A stretch of 64,000 nt of DNA from Schaedlerella arabinosiphila (lineage in GTDB: Bacteria > Bacillota > Clostridia > Lachnospirales > Lachnospiraceae): assembly GCF_003885045.1 (NCBI RefSeq), contig NZ_RHJS01000002.1, forward strand, positions 2,542,001 to 2,606,000, written 5' to 3'. Positions 43,241 to 53,213 of the stretch are shown here, piece after piece. Under the pieces are notes generated by a model. That model saw only the letters and a list, made by a program, of their open reading frames with translations, did no database searches and was not told the origin of the DNA. Each line of letters begins with the position of its first letter. Position 1 is the stretch's first letter. The position numbers and the translations under genes are program-made.

Positions 43241-43269
43241 ATTCTACCATATTCAGTTAGTTCTGACAA
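43241..43269 (-). promoter_or_regulatory. promoter of toxin mRNA
   Basis: TTGTCA (complement of 43264-43269), a 17-base spacer and TAGAAT (complement of 43241-43246). Confidence 0.8.
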
Positions 43270-43650
43270 CACATACAGCGCCTATATATAAATGACCAAG
43301 TTTCGCACATAGATTTTGCCGATACACCTTGAAAATTCAATACCTGGCAGTTATTCAGTTGTCAAAAAATATCCCATATGACGATATTTGAAAAATGCCG
43401 ACAAAGTTGGAATATATTGTTGAATACCATGCACAGATTATGTCCCAATACCTTGTTTTGCAGCCCGATACATAATCCCCTGAATCTTCCGATCATCTAA
43501 TGTGTACCGTCCCTCCTGTTTCCAAATATCCTATTATTTGTTTTGTCATCCTACACATTCCTCAGCCTCCATGTTATATAATGAGGTGCAGTGAGCTGCG
43601 CTGCAGTTTGACTGCAGGCATGTTCAAAACAGGAGAAAGGGGAAATATGT
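43270..43650. other. intergenic region upstream of lacZ
   Basis: No gene is supported. On the plus strand TATAAT lies near 43576 with no good -35, consistent with an activator-dependent promoter, and the leader contains CTGCAGTTTGACTGCAG. On the minus strand short frames with residues such as YTLDDRKIQGIMYRAAKQG may be a decayed gene. Confidence 0.5.
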
Positions 43651-46600
43651 ATGACTCATACATTTGACTATGAAAGATTAAAGGACCCGCGGTATTTCCG
43701 GGATGGAAGGCTTGATGCCCATTCGGATCACAAATATTATACTTCCCTGCCGGATCTGGAAACAGGACGGGAGGATTTTAAGGAAAGTTTAAACGGAATA
43801 TGGAAGTTCCACTATGCCGTAAATTACAGATCCACAGTTTCCGGATTTGAAAAAACGGACTACTGCTGCAGGAGCTGGAAGGATATCCATGTTCCCGCCC
43901 ATATCCAGATGGAAGGCTATGACGTACCGCAATACGTGAACGTACAGTATCCCTGGGAAGGACATGAGGAGATCCAGCCAGGAGAGATCCCAGAATCCTT
44001 TAATCCCACGGCCAGCTATGTAAAATATTTTACCGTTCCAAAACGGATGAGGGGAAAGCGCCTTTTCATCTCCTTCCAGGGCGCGGAAAGCGGGCTGGCC
44101 CTGTGGCTGAACGGTACATTCATAGGCTACGGGGAAGATTCCTTCACGCCGTCGGAATTTGAACTGACGGATCACCTTGTGGAAGGCGAAAACAAACTGG
44201 CTGTACAGGTATTCAAATGGACCGCTTCCAGCTGGTGTGAAGATCAGGATTTCTACCGTTTTTCCGGCCTTTATCGAGATGTTTATCTGTATACGGTTCC
44301 GGATATCCATGTACGGGATATGAAGATCTGTGCCGTCCCAAACGAATCCTTGACAAATGCCTCTCTTGAGGTCTGTCTGGATATGATGGTTTCCAAGGGA
44401 CCGGCAGAGGGAACGCTCCTCTTTCGCTTTGCCAGGAACGGCTCTATCCTGTGGGAAGAAAAGCATCCCCTGAAGACCTCGTTTTCCCATTCATGGTTCC
44501 TGGATAGGCCGGATCTCTGGAGCGCGGAAAGCCCAAATCTCTATGACCTGACCGTCGAAGTATATGACGCTGCCGGTACCCTGCAGGAAGTAATTCCGGA
44601 AAAGGTTGGCTTCCGGCGTTTTGAGATAAAGCACCATATCATGGCATTGAATGGAAAACGGATCGTGTTTAAGGGCGTCAACCGTCATGAATTCAGCTCT
44701 GTAAATGGCCGCCATGTAAGCGAAGCAGAACTCCGCAAAGATCTGGAAACCATGAAACAGAACAACATCAACGCCATCAGGACGTGCCATTATCCGAACT
44801 GCTCCCTGCTCTACCGCCTCTGTGATGAATACGGGCTCTACCTGATGGCTGAAAATAACCTGGAATCCCATGGCACCTGCGATATTCCGATCACAACCGG
44901 GGATTATACCGATGTAATTCCAAACGACCGGCCGGAATGGCTGGAGATGATGCTGGACCGAGTCACTTCCATGTATCATCGGGACAAAAACCATCCATCA
45001 ATCCTGATCTGGTCCTGCGGCAATGAGTCATTCGGAGGAAAAGACCTCTATGAGATGTCCTGCCTCTTCCGGAAACTAGACCCACACCGTCTCGTTCACT
45101 ATGAAGGCATACATCATGACCGCCGATATAATGATACCAGCGATATAGAAAGCCAGATGTACACCTCCGTGGAGGGAATCCGTGATTTCCTGGCAAACGA
45201 CCGGAACAAGCCGTTTATCTGCTGTGAATATACCCATGCCATGGGAAACTCCTGCGGTGCCATGCATAAGTATACTGATCTGACCGATACGGAGCCACTG
45301 TACCAGGGCGGTTTTATCTGGGATTACATTGACCAGTCCATCTGCAAGAAAGATCGCTATGGGAAAGAATTTCAGGCTTACGGCGGAGATTTCGGTGAAC
45401 GGCCGACGGATTATCAGTTCAGCGGGAACGGAATCGTATACGGCAGCCGGGAAGTTTCCCCAAAGATGCAGGAGATCCGGTTCAATTATCAGAATATCAC
45501 TGCGGAGGTCCGGGATACCGAAGTAACCGTAATCAATAAGAACCTATTTGTCAATACGGATACGTTTGAATGCTGCGTCGTCGTCTCAAGGGACGGGCAT
45601 CCCATACGCGGAGCCGTATTAGAAACCCATGTAGCCCCCCTCAGTGAAGAAACGTATACGCTTCCGTTCCCCAGGGAGACCCTACCCGGGGAGTATACCG
45701 TTACCGTCTCCTTTCATCTGCCGGAAGATACGGTTTGGGCGCAGAGAGGCCATGAGACAGCCTTCGGGCAGTACATATACCAAATCCCGAAGCGGGAAAC
45801 AATCTGTGAGAAAGAAATAGAAGTCATACGCAGCCCTCACAATATCGGTGTCAGAGGAGCACATTTTGAGGTTCTCTTCTCCCTTCTGTCCGGCGGACTC
45901 GTTTCCTATAAATATGCTGGAAAGGAATTGCTGGAGACGATTCCAAAGCCAAACTTCTGGCGGGCACCTGTGGACAACGACTGCGGCAGCCAGATGCCGA
46001 TACGGTACGGGCACTGGAAGCTGGCAAGCATGTATCTCTCCAACAGACCTTTAGGCGCCGACATGTTCGCATTGTGCAATCCGGCAGTCAACGAACGGGA
46101 ACACAGCGTGTCTGTATCCTTTTCCTATCATCTTCATACCACACCTGCCGCTGTCTGTCAGGTCACCTATGAGGTCTTCGGAGACGGACGTGTAAAGACG
46201 TCCCTTACCTATGATCCGGTGAAGGAACTGGGCGATATGCCCGAATTCGGCATGCTTTTCAAACTGAATGCGGATTATGACCATCTGAAATGGTATGGGC
46301 TTGGCCCTGCAGAAACCTATGCTGACCGGAAAAAGGGAGCAAAGCTGGGGATCTATGAGAATCTTGTGAAGGACAATCTGGCAGACTATCTTGTCCCCCA
46401 GGAATGTGGAAATAAAGAAGAAGTGCGGTATGCGGAGATCACGGACCGAAAGGGCAGGGGGCTGCGGTTTGAGATGAGCCCGGAAAACGGGCCTATGTGC
46501 TTCTCGGCACTGCCTTATACCCCCCATGAAATGGAGAATGCCATGCATTCCTTTGAATTGCCGGAAGTTCATTATACCGTCATCCGTGCCGCGAAGGCAC

Positions 46601-46707
46601 AGATGGGCATTGGAGGAGACGACAGCTGGGGCTCCTGTGCGCATCCGGAATATCTGATCCCCGTAGACCGGAAACTGGAATTCAGTTTTTACTTCTGCGG
46701 AATATAA
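43651..46707 (+). CDS. lacZ: beta-galactosidase, GH2
   Basis: A 1018-residue GH2 beta-galactosidase. Jelly-roll sugar-binding and immunoglobulin-like domains precede the TIM barrel; the acid/base Glu459 is in WSCGNESFGG and the nucleophile Glu526 in CCEYTHAMGNSCG. The C-terminal beta-sandwich is complete. The neighbouring sugar ABC transporter on the opposite strand suggests galactoside use. Confidence 0.95.
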   Translation: MTHTFDYERLKDPRYFRDGRLDAHSDHKYYTSLPDLETGREDFKESLNGIWKFHYAVNYRSTVSGFEKTDYCCRSWKDIHVPAHIQMEGYDVPQYVNVQYPWEGHEEIQPGEIPESFNPTASYVKYFTVPKRMRGKRLFISFQGAESGLALWLNGTFIGYGEDSFTPSEFELTDHLVEGENKLAVQVFKWTASSWCEDQDFYRFSGLYRDVYLYTVPDIHVRDMKICAVPNESLTNASLEVCLDMMVSKGPAEGTLLFRFARNGSILWEEKHPLKTSFSHSWFLDRPDLWSAESPNLYDLTVEVYDAAGTLQEVIPEKVGFRRFEIKHHIMALNGKRIVFKGVNRHEFSSVNGRHVSEAELRKDLETMKQNNINAIRTCHYPNCSLLYRLCDEYGLYLMAENNLESHGTCDIPITTGDYTDVIPNDRPEWLEMMLDRVTSMYHRDKNHPSILIWSCGNESFGGKDLYEMSCLFRKLDPHRLVHYEGIHHDRRYNDTSDIESQMYTSVEGIRDFLANDRNKPFICCEYTHAMGNSCGAMHKYTDLTDTEPLYQGGFIWDYIDQSICKKDRYGKEFQAYGGDFGERPTDYQFSGNGIVYGSREVSPKMQEIRFNYQNITAEVRDTEVTVINKNLFVNTDTFECCVVVSRDGHPIRGAVLETHVAPLSEETYTLPFPRETLPGEYTVTVSFHLPEDTVWAQRGHETAFGQYIYQIPKRETICEKEIEVIRSPHNIGVRGAHFEVLFSLLSGGLVSYKYAGKELLETIPKPNFWRAPVDNDCGSQMPIRYGHWKLASMYLSNRPLGADMFALCNPAVNEREHSVSVSFSYHLHTTPAAVCQVTYEVFGDGRVKTSLTYDPVKELGDMPEFGMLFKLNADYDHLKWYGLGPAETYADRKKGAKLGIYENLVKDNLADYLVPQECGNKEEVRYAEITDRKGRGLRFEMSPENGPMCFSALPYTPHEMENAMHSFELPEVHYTVIRAAKAQMGIGGDDSWGSCAHPEYLIPVDRKLEFSFYFCGI

Positions 46708-46708
46708 A

Positions 46709-46738
46709 AGAAGAGCTTTACAGCTCTTCTTTTATTTT
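46709..46738. terminator. bidirectional terminator between lacZ and permease
   Basis: AAGAAGAGCT pairs with AGCTCTTCTT, followed by TTATTTT on the plus strand. It ends both convergent genes. Confidence 0.8.
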
Positions 46739-47571
46739 ACCGCCCCGGTAATCCCTTCTGCAAACTGCTTCTGCAGTATAAAGAATACAAGCATTGTAGG
46801 AAAAGAACAGAATAAGACACCCATCATGATCATTCCATAGTCGATCTTGTAGCCGCCGATCGTATTTGCAATCAGCATGACCATATTCAGGGATTTTCCA
46901 TCTGTCATAATTACCTTAGGCCACAGATATGCATTCCAGGCATTCATAAATGTAATGACTGCCGCTGCCGCGTATGTAGACCGCATAGTCGGAAAAAACA
47001 TGCGGAAAAAAATCTGGATCTCATTCAGTCCGTCAATGCGTGCTGCTTCGATGATATCGATGGGAAATGCACGGGCATTCTGCCTGAACATCATGATCAT
47101 AAACGGCGTTGATATCATCGGCAGGAAAAAGCCCACCGCCGTGTTCAGCAGCTTTGCCTTGGAAAACATCTGGAACAGCGGAATCATCGTCGCCACCTGC
47201 GGGACCATCATTGCGAGAAGCAATATCGAGAACAGCTGATCCTTCCACCGGTCATGATAGATTTCAAATCCATACCCTGCCAAAGAGCAGATCAGGAGAC
47301 AGATAACCGTTACGCCGATTGCATATAAAAAAGAATTCGCCATGGCACGGCCCAGCGGCTGCTGCGACACCAGGCTTCTAAAGTTTTCAAGTGCATATTT
47401 CCCCGGCAGCAGCCGTCCCCTGGAAATGTCTATATAGTTGTTGGTAGCTGCGGAAATCATCCACAAAAACGGAAAAATCGAAATGAAGGAAAACATCGTT
47501 AAAAATACATACGTTGGTATCAGCCTGCGCTGGATCATGGATCTGTTTTTCCTTTCAGTCACGGGTATCAC
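46732..47571 (-). CDS. sugar ABC transporter permease, MalG-type
   Basis: A 279-residue inner-membrane permease with six helices and the ATPase-contact motif EAARIDGLNEIQIFFRMFFP. It pairs with the overlapping MalF-type gene (17-base overlap). The matching ATPase is not here and is probably shared (MsmX-type). Confidence 0.92.
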   Translation of the reverse strand: MIPVTERKNRSMIQRRLIPTYVFLTMFSFISIFPFLWMISAATNNYIDISRGRLLPGKYALENFRSLVSQQPLGRAMANSFLYAIGVTVICLLICSLAGYGFEIYHDRWKDQLFSILLLAMMVPQVATMIPLFQMFSKAKLLNTAVGFFLPMISTPFMIMMFRQNARAFPIDIIEAARIDGLNEIQIFFRMFFPTMRSTYAAAAVITFMNAWNAYLWPKVIMTDGKSLNMVMLIANTIGGYKIDYGMIMMGVLFCSFPTMLVFFILQKQFAEGITGAVK

Positions 47572-48445
47572 CTACTTTCAAATTGATAAAGGCCAGAACG
47601 GCAACAATGATAAAGACAAAAAATGCCATCGCGCTTCCATATCCAAAGTTCGGTGCATGTAAAAAGCACGTATTATAAATATAATGCGACATGGTAATCG
47701 TTGCGTTGGCCGGACCGCCGTTGGTCAGGTTGACCGATTCGTCGAACAGCTGCAGCGTACCGTTAATAGACATGATAAATGTCATGATAATCGTCGGCTT
47801 CAGAAGCGGAACCGTAATACGCCAGAAGGTCTTCCAGCCGTTGGCACCGTCGATCTTTGCAGCCTCATATACGGAATATTCGATGTTTTGAAGCCCTGCA
47901 AGATAGAATACCATGTTGTACCCTGTCCACCGCCAGATCAATGCCAGTATGATGACAGCCTTTGCCGTGCCGGCACTACCGAGAAAATTGTATCCGGACT
48001 GTAAGATCCCCAGCTTGACCAGCGCACTGTTGATCAACCCGTCCTGTGCAAACAGAAACCGGAAGATAATGGAATAAGAGACCAGTGAAGTGGCACAGGG
48101 CAAAAATACGCAGGTTCTGAAAAGCCCTTTGCATTTTAAATCTTTGTTATTCAAAAGCTGTGCAAGCAGGATCGCAAGCACCAGCATAATCGGTACCTGG
48201 ATTCCAAGATAAAAAAATGTATTTCCAATGGAACGCAGGAATACCCGATCCTCAAACATCCTTGCATAATTTGTAAAGCCGGTAAACCTGTAGTTGGAGC
48301 CTTTACCTGTCTGCAGAGACAGGAGAAATGCCCGGATCATCGGATAGAAGCTCATGACCACGATCATTAGGGCCGCAGGCGTCAGAAATGCCCAGCCGGC
48401 AGCTCTCTGTTTTTCGATCAGAGACATGCTTTTCTTCTGCTTCAT
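47555..48445 (-). CDS. sugar ABC transporter permease, MalF-type
   Basis: A 296-residue permease with the EAAKIDGANGWKTFWRIT contact motif and six helices. Second gene of the transporter. Confidence 0.92.
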   Translation of the reverse strand: MKQKKSMSLIEKQRAAGWAFLTPAALMIVVMSFYPMIRAFLLSLQTGKGSNYRFTGFTNYARMFEDRVFLRSIGNTFFYLGIQVPIMLVLAILLAQLLNNKDLKCKGLFRTCVFLPCATSLVSYSIIFRFLFAQDGLINSALVKLGILQSGYNFLGSAGTAKAVIILALIWRWTGYNMVFYLAGLQNIEYSVYEAAKIDGANGWKTFWRITVPLLKPTIIMTFIMSINGTLQLFDESVNLTNGGPANATITMSHYIYNTCFLHAPNFGYGSAMAFFVFIIVAVLAFINLKVGDTRD

Positions 48446-48550
48446 AATGAAAAACCCCCTTTATTTTTTTGGTCATCAGACACAATATATTGTACCCGCT
48501 GCTAATTTTCAAACATTTTATTGTATATCTGTTCTTCTTTTTTACACACA

Positions 48551-48577
48551 AAAGGGAACCGCATGACGGTTCCCCCT
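48551..48577 (-). terminator. attenuating hairpin between binding protein and permease
   Basis: On the minus strand GGGGAACCG pairs with CGGTTCCC and is followed by TTTTGTG. It probably lowers permease relative to binding protein. Confidence 0.7.
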
Positions 48578-48598
48578 GCTTACCATTGATCACAACCA

Positions 48599-49912
48599 TC
48601 ATTGATAATAAAATTCCGCGTCAGCCTGCGCCTTTTCTAATATTTCTTCCGGCTCTCCTCCTGCCATGATATCCTGGATTGCCGTAGAAACAACATCGCG
48701 TACGTCAGAAAAATACGGACTGTTGTTGCAGGTAGGTGTCTTCTCTGCATACTCCACAATCTTCAGAAAGATCGGCTCATTGCTCCAGAATTCCTGCGGT
48801 TCCTGATAGGCATCCGATTCCGCCGCAGGCCCCCATGTACCGATCGCCCCTGTTACAGGAAGGATATTTGCATACAGATCTACACTTCCGGCAAATGTTT
48901 TGCCAAGGAAATCGAACGCAAGCTCCTTATTTTTACAGTTGGTGGTCACATACCAGGATGATCCGCCGTTGTTGGAATAATTTGTGGCGCCGGAAGTCTC
49001 CACAAGCTTGGGCATATTTGTAATCGCCCACTTGCCGGATGTATCCTCCATGCCCATGATCGTCGCTGTCACCCAATTTCCATTAATCGTGCCTGCACAC
49101 AGTTCATTCGTAATGGAAGACACATACTCGTCCCACTCATTGACTTCATAAAAAATCCCTTCTTTTACCATCCTCTGGTAAATATCAATACACTCATTCA
49201 AAGGCTTATTTCCGACAATATTGGGGCTTCCATCCTCATTGAATAGAGACTCTCCTGCGGACTGCAGCATCATCATAATGATATCCTGGCTGCCTGCCTG
49301 TCCTGAAAGCATAAATTTTCCTGTTTTTTCCTTCACTGCTTTTCCAATCTCAATAAACTGATCCCAATCCACATCGGTAATATCATCTATAGTATAGCCA
49401 GCTTCATCGAGAATATCTGTCCTGTAGCAGGATATCACAGCCGCATTGTCAAAGGGTACTCCGTAATTTTTGCCTTCTGCTATCGAGTAACTCAGTTTGC
49501 CTTCTGCAAATTCCGAAAAATCAATTCCGCTGTCCGTGAGATCTGTAAATGCCTCCGGATAAAAGGAAACGAACTTCTGAAATGATTTGTCCTGCATCAA
49601 AACAATATCCGGCATGGTTCCAAAATCACCGGATTCCGCACAGGTCTGCAGCTTCGTCTCACAGTCCGCAGACGTTGTCTCAATGACTTCAACGGTAAAA
49701 TTCTCATCCACTGTTTCCCTGTAGATCTCTCCAGCTTCTTCAATCGCGGGAATGTTGAACGACGGGTCCCAGGTCCACACAACAAGCTTGTTTTCGCCGC
49801 CTTTCCCTTCTTCTGACGGTTCCTCTCCATCACCCGCGGATTCGCCGCCGCATGCTGCAAGCAAAATAAACATCGTACCCGCAAGCATTGTTGAAAGTAA
49901 CTTTTTCTTCAT
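48599..49912 (-). CDS. sugar-binding lipoprotein of ABC transporter
   Basis: A 437-residue CUT1-family binding protein with lipobox LLAACGGE. It binds an oligosaccharide or galactoside outside the cell. First gene of the transporter unit, divergent from the AraC gene. Confidence 0.92.
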   Translation of the reverse strand: MKKKLLSTMLAGTMFILLAACGGESAGDGEEPSEEGKGGENKLVVWTWDPSFNIPAIEEAGEIYRETVDENFTVEVIETTSADCETKLQTCAESGDFGTMPDIVLMQDKSFQKFVSFYPEAFTDLTDSGIDFSEFAEGKLSYSIAEGKNYGVPFDNAAVISCYRTDILDEAGYTIDDITDVDWDQFIEIGKAVKEKTGKFMLSGQAGSQDIIMMMLQSAGESLFNEDGSPNIVGNKPLNECIDIYQRMVKEGIFYEVNEWDEYVSSITNELCAGTINGNWVTATIMGMEDTSGKWAITNMPKLVETSGATNYSNNGGSSWYVTTNCKNKELAFDFLGKTFAGSVDLYANILPVTGAIGTWGPAAESDAYQEPQEFWSNEPIFLKIVEYAEKTPTCNNSPYFSDVRDVVSTAIQDIMAGGEPEEILEKAQADAEFYYQ

Positions 49913-50032
49913 GAATCTTTGTCCTCCTTGTTTTTTTCGTTTTTTATTTCCTGCTTATTATATTATGGATAGACAAATGAAAGTGTAGTATGTTAAACTA
50001 AATAATATAATATTTGGAAACAGGTGATACTT

Positions 50033-50839
50033 ATGCCAATGCATTTTAAAAATCCCACGATTAATGAACCCTTTGTTTTTGAATCGATTGGTAACTGCTG
50101 GAACCAGGATCGGATCGTACGCCCGAAAGGGTATCCTTTTTACCATTATCTGCACACCGAAAGCGGCAGCGGAACCGTGGAAGTTCAAGGAAGTGCCTAT
50201 GTCCTGCATGAGAACGAGGGCATTCTGATCTCCCCATATCTCAGTCATTCCTATGGAAAAAATACGGAAGAATGGTATGTTGCTTTTGCCACCTTTACCG
50301 GAACCATAGACAGCAGCATTGACAAAATGGTAGGCAACAGACCTGTCATCTTTATAGAAAAAGAGCAGGGTGCACGCATCGGCGCCCTGATCAATGACGT
50401 CATGGACAATTGGGAAACTCTGTCGCTGGATACCCATACACTTTCGCTCAAATGCTATTGCCTGCTGATGAATTTTACAGACAGTATCTACACCCGTATC
50501 ATGACAGACGAGCCGCTATATCTCCGTTATGTAGAGCCTGTTTTAAAGGAGATTGAGGCAAATTACACTGAGGAACTGACCGTACAGGAACTGAGCAGAA
50601 AGGTTTATATCACCCCCCAATACCTGTCCCGCCTTTTCCGCCGTTTTTTAGACTGTTCGGTCTATGGATATCTGACCTCCTACCGGATCAACCGGGCCAG
50701 AGAGTTTCTGGTATCCCATCCCAGAATGGAGGTTCAGCAGATTGCCGCCAAAACCGGATTTACAGATTCCAGCCATTTTATCGCCATGTTCAAAAAAGCG
50801 ACCGGGGTTACGCCCCTCGAATTCCGCAGGATAAAGTAA
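50033..50839 (+). CDS. AraC-family regulator
   Basis: A 268-residue regulator with an N-terminal cupin sensor and two helix-turn-helix units (SRKVYITPQYLSRLF; AAKTGFTDSSHFIAMFK). It likely activates the transporter and lacZ. ATG 50033 is preferred (CAGGTGATACTT upstream). Confidence 0.9.
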   Translation: MPMHFKNPTINEPFVFESIGNCWNQDRIVRPKGYPFYHYLHTESGSGTVEVQGSAYVLHENEGILISPYLSHSYGKNTEEWYVAFATFTGTIDSSIDKMVGNRPVIFIEKEQGARIGALINDVMDNWETLSLDTHTLSLKCYCLLMNFTDSIYTRIMTDEPLYLRYVEPVLKEIEANYTEELTVQELSRKVYITPQYLSRLFRRFLDCSVYGYLTSYRINRAREFLVSHPRMEVQQIAAKTGFTDSSHFIAMFKKATGVTPLEFRRIK

Positions 50840-50858
50840 AGGGCTCCTGTGCCTATAA

Positions 50859-50992
50859 ATGCAGTTTCCAATATTGGGCCGCCAGAGAAACAAGGATCTT
50901 GGAGATAAAGGATACATAGGTGAAAACCTTTACGATGACATGCACAGAAAAGAGATATGTCTGATGTCGCTGAAGCCTTCTAATTATAGAAG
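50859..50992 (+). pseudogene. transposase fragment
   Basis: Residues such as LGDKGYIGENLYDDMHRK and CLMSLKPSNYRS resemble the C-terminal part of a DDE transposase (IS982- or IS4-like). No start or inverted repeat was found. It runs into the integrase remnant. Confidence 0.5.
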
Positions 50993-51163
50993 CATAGGCC
51001 GCACGATGCCCGGCACTCTTTCATCACTATGGCAAAGGCTGCAGATATGAATGAGCACATTCTGAAATTATTCGTTGGCCATGCTGTAGAGGATATCACG
51101 GAAAAGACATATACCCATAGGGCAATTGAGGATTTGCATCAGGAAATTCAGAAAATCAAATAA
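50990..51163 (+). pseudogene. tyrosine integrase C-terminal remnant
   Basis: After a TAG the frame reads KHRPHDARHSFITMAKAAD... VGHAVEDITEKTYTHRAI and ends at TAA 51161. The H-x-x-R, GH and Tyr of a tyrosine recombinase are present, but the front three quarters are gone. Confidence 0.75.
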
Positions 51164-51167
51164 AAAA

Positions 51168-51207
51168 GGCTATACTGGATCATTTATCATGTGATTTCAG
51201 TATAGCC
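51168..51207 (-). terminator. terminator of GGGtGRT operon
   Basis: GGCTATACTG pairs with CAGTATAGCC; on the minus strand six T follow. It lies 20 bases after the GGGtGRT stop. Confidence 0.8.
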
Positions 51208-51226
51208 CTTGATTTTACACTATTTC

Positions 51227-52237
51227 TCAGAACTTGCCAGCCTTAGCCGCTTCTTCTACAGAAACCGCAACCGCAACAGTCATGCCGACCATCGGGTTAT
51301 TACCAGCGCCGATCAGACCCATCATCTCAACGTGAGCCGGTACGGATGAGGAACCTGCAAACTGAGCGTCAGAGTGCATACGTCCCAATGTATCTGTCAT
51401 ACCATAGGAAGCCGGGCCTGCCGCCATGTTGTCCGGATGCAGTGTACGTCCTGTGCCGCCGCCGGATGCCACAGAGAAGTACTTCTTGCCCTGCTCCACG
51501 CATTCTTTCTTGTAAGTACCTGCTACCGGATGCTGGAAACGGGTCGGGTTGGTGGAATTTCCGGTGATGGAAACGTCTACACCTTCCTTGTGCATGATCG
51601 CAACGCCCTCGCGCACGTCGTTGGCGCCGTAGCAGTTTACCTTGGAACGAAGTCCGTCTGAGTATGCGATTCTCTGTACTTCCTTGAGTTCTCCTGTGAA
51701 GTAGTCATAATCTGTCTCTACATAGGTAAATCCGTTGATCCTGGAAATGATCTTCGCAGCGTCTTTTCCAAGTCCGTTCAGGATAACACGCAGTGGTTTT
51801 TTACGAACCTTGTTTGCTTTCTCAGCGATACCGATCGCGCCTTCTGCTGCCGCAAAGGACTCGTGGCCTGCCAAAAACGCGAAGCAGTCTGTCTCGTCTT
51901 CCAGAAGCATCTTGCCCAGGTTGCCGTGTCCCAAGCCTACCTTACGCTGATCCGCAACAGATCCCGGAATACAGAAAGCCTGAAGACCCTCTCCGATTGC
52001 TGCCGCCGCATCCGCCGCAGACTTGCATCCCTTTTTGATCGCGATTGCCGCGCCTACTGTGTATGCCCAGCATGCATTTTCAAAACAGATCGGCTGAATG
52101 CCCTTTACCTGGTTGTAAACGTCAAGCCCGGCATCCTTCGTGATCTTTTCTGCCTCTTCGATAGAAGCAATGCCATAGCTGTTTAAAACTTCATTGATTT
52201 TATCAATTCTTCTCTCATATGATTCAAATAAAGCCAT
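51227..52237 (-). CDS. GGGtGRT family protein
   Basis: A 336-residue protein named for the GGGTGRT motif (SVASGGGTGRTLHPD). It is conserved among Clostridia beside a NifU-like protein. Glycine-rich and without a known reaction. AGGAGGATAATGAG precedes ATG 52237. Confidence 0.85.
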   Translation of the reverse strand: MALFESYERRIDKINEVLNSYGIASIEEAEKITKDAGLDVYNQVKGIQPICFENACWAYTVGAAIAIKKGCKSAADAAAAIGEGLQAFCIPGSVADQRKVGLGHGNLGKMLLEDETDCFAFLAGHESFAAAEGAIGIAEKANKVRKKPLRVILNGLGKDAAKIISRINGFTYVETDYDYFTGELKEVQRIAYSDGLRSKVNCYGANDVREGVAIMHKEGVDVSITGNSTNPTRFQHPVAGTYKKECVEQGKKYFSVASGGGTGRTLHPDNMAAGPASYGMTDTLGRMHSDAQFAGSSSVPAHVEMMGLIGAGNNPMVGMTVAVAVSVEEAAKAGKF

Positions 52238-52284
52238 CTCATTATCCTCCTGAATTATTTTAGAAACCTTTGACAGGCATGTGA

Positions 52285-52977
52285 CTATTCTTTACGCGGG
52301 TCGATGATCTTAGCAGCGTCCGCAACACGTCCGTACTGTCCTTTTGCCTTCTCCCATGCTTCATTCGGCTCATCGCCTGCTTTGATGAAATCCGTAAACT
52401 TTCCGAGGTTGACAAACTGGTATCCGATGATCTCATCATTGCCGTCCAAAGCGATTCCTGTTACATAGCCTTCTGCCATCTCCAGATAACGAGGCCCTTT
52501 TGCCAGTGTTCCATACATAGTACCAACCTGAGAGCGAAGTCCCTTTCCAAGGTCCTCAAGTCCTGCGCCGATGGCAAGCCCGTCCTCTGAAAATGCGCTC
52601 TGGGTTCTTCCGTAAACAATCTGAAGGAATAATTCTCTCATTGCCGTATTGATGGCATCACATACAAGATCCGTATTCAATGCTTCAAGAATAGTCTTGC
52701 CCGGAAGGATCTCAGATGCCATAGCTGCGGAATGGGTCATTCCGGAACATCCGAGTGTCTCAACAAGCGCTTCCTGGATGATACCGTCCTTTACGTTGAG
52801 TGTCAGCTTACATGCACCCTGCTGCGGAGCACACCAGCCAACGCCATGTGTAAAGCCGGAAATATCTTTTACTTCTTTTGCTTTTACCCATTTTGCTTCT
52901 TCCGGGATCGGAGCTGGTCCGTGATTCGCACCCTGGGCTACCGGACACATCATTTCTACTTCATGTGAATAAATCAT
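52285..52977 (-). CDS. NifU-like iron-sulfur scaffold protein
   Basis: A 230-residue protein with cysteines in CAPQQGACK and TLGCSGMTH that match the IscU/NifU-type scaffold. The next gene downstream is its usual partner. A palindrome (ATGTTAAATTAACAT) lies upstream at 53059-53073. Confidence 0.8.
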   Translation of the reverse strand: MIYSHEVEMMCPVAQGANHGPAPIPEEAKWVKAKEVKDISGFTHGVGWCAPQQGACKLTLNVKDGIIQEALVETLGCSGMTHSAAMASEILPGKTILEALNTDLVCDAINTAMRELFLQIVYGRTQSAFSEDGLAIGAGLEDLGKGLRSQVGTMYGTLAKGPRYLEMAEGYVTGIALDGNDEIIGYQFVNLGKFTDFIKAGDEPNEAWEKAKGQYGRVADAAKIIDPRKE

Positions 52978-53058
52978 GTTAATACTCCTTTCAAATATGT
53001 ATGATTTTTCTCTCGTATAATGCCGGATACCTTATAGAGCATCTACATTCCATAAAGT

Positions 53059-53073
53059 ATGTTAAATTAACAT
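53059..53073. promoter_or_regulatory. palindrome upstream of NifU-like gene
   Basis: ATGTTAA and TTAACAT flank a single A, a perfect operator-like palindrome about 80 bases upstream of the start. Confidence 0.5.
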
Positions 53074-53213
53074 CACACTACAGTTATTTTCGCACAAATT
53101 TTTCTGTACGTCAATTGTTAGTTTGTACAAGATTTTCCTATTTTTTTGTCTATATTATCGATTCAGACAGGCATCTGAGGAACATTCACAAAACCTCAGA
53201 AATCCCGGGCTTC

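Noticed and set aside
43420..43560. Short minus-strand coding-like stretch upstream of lacZ
   Set aside because: Frames are broken and no family could be named; left as a note.
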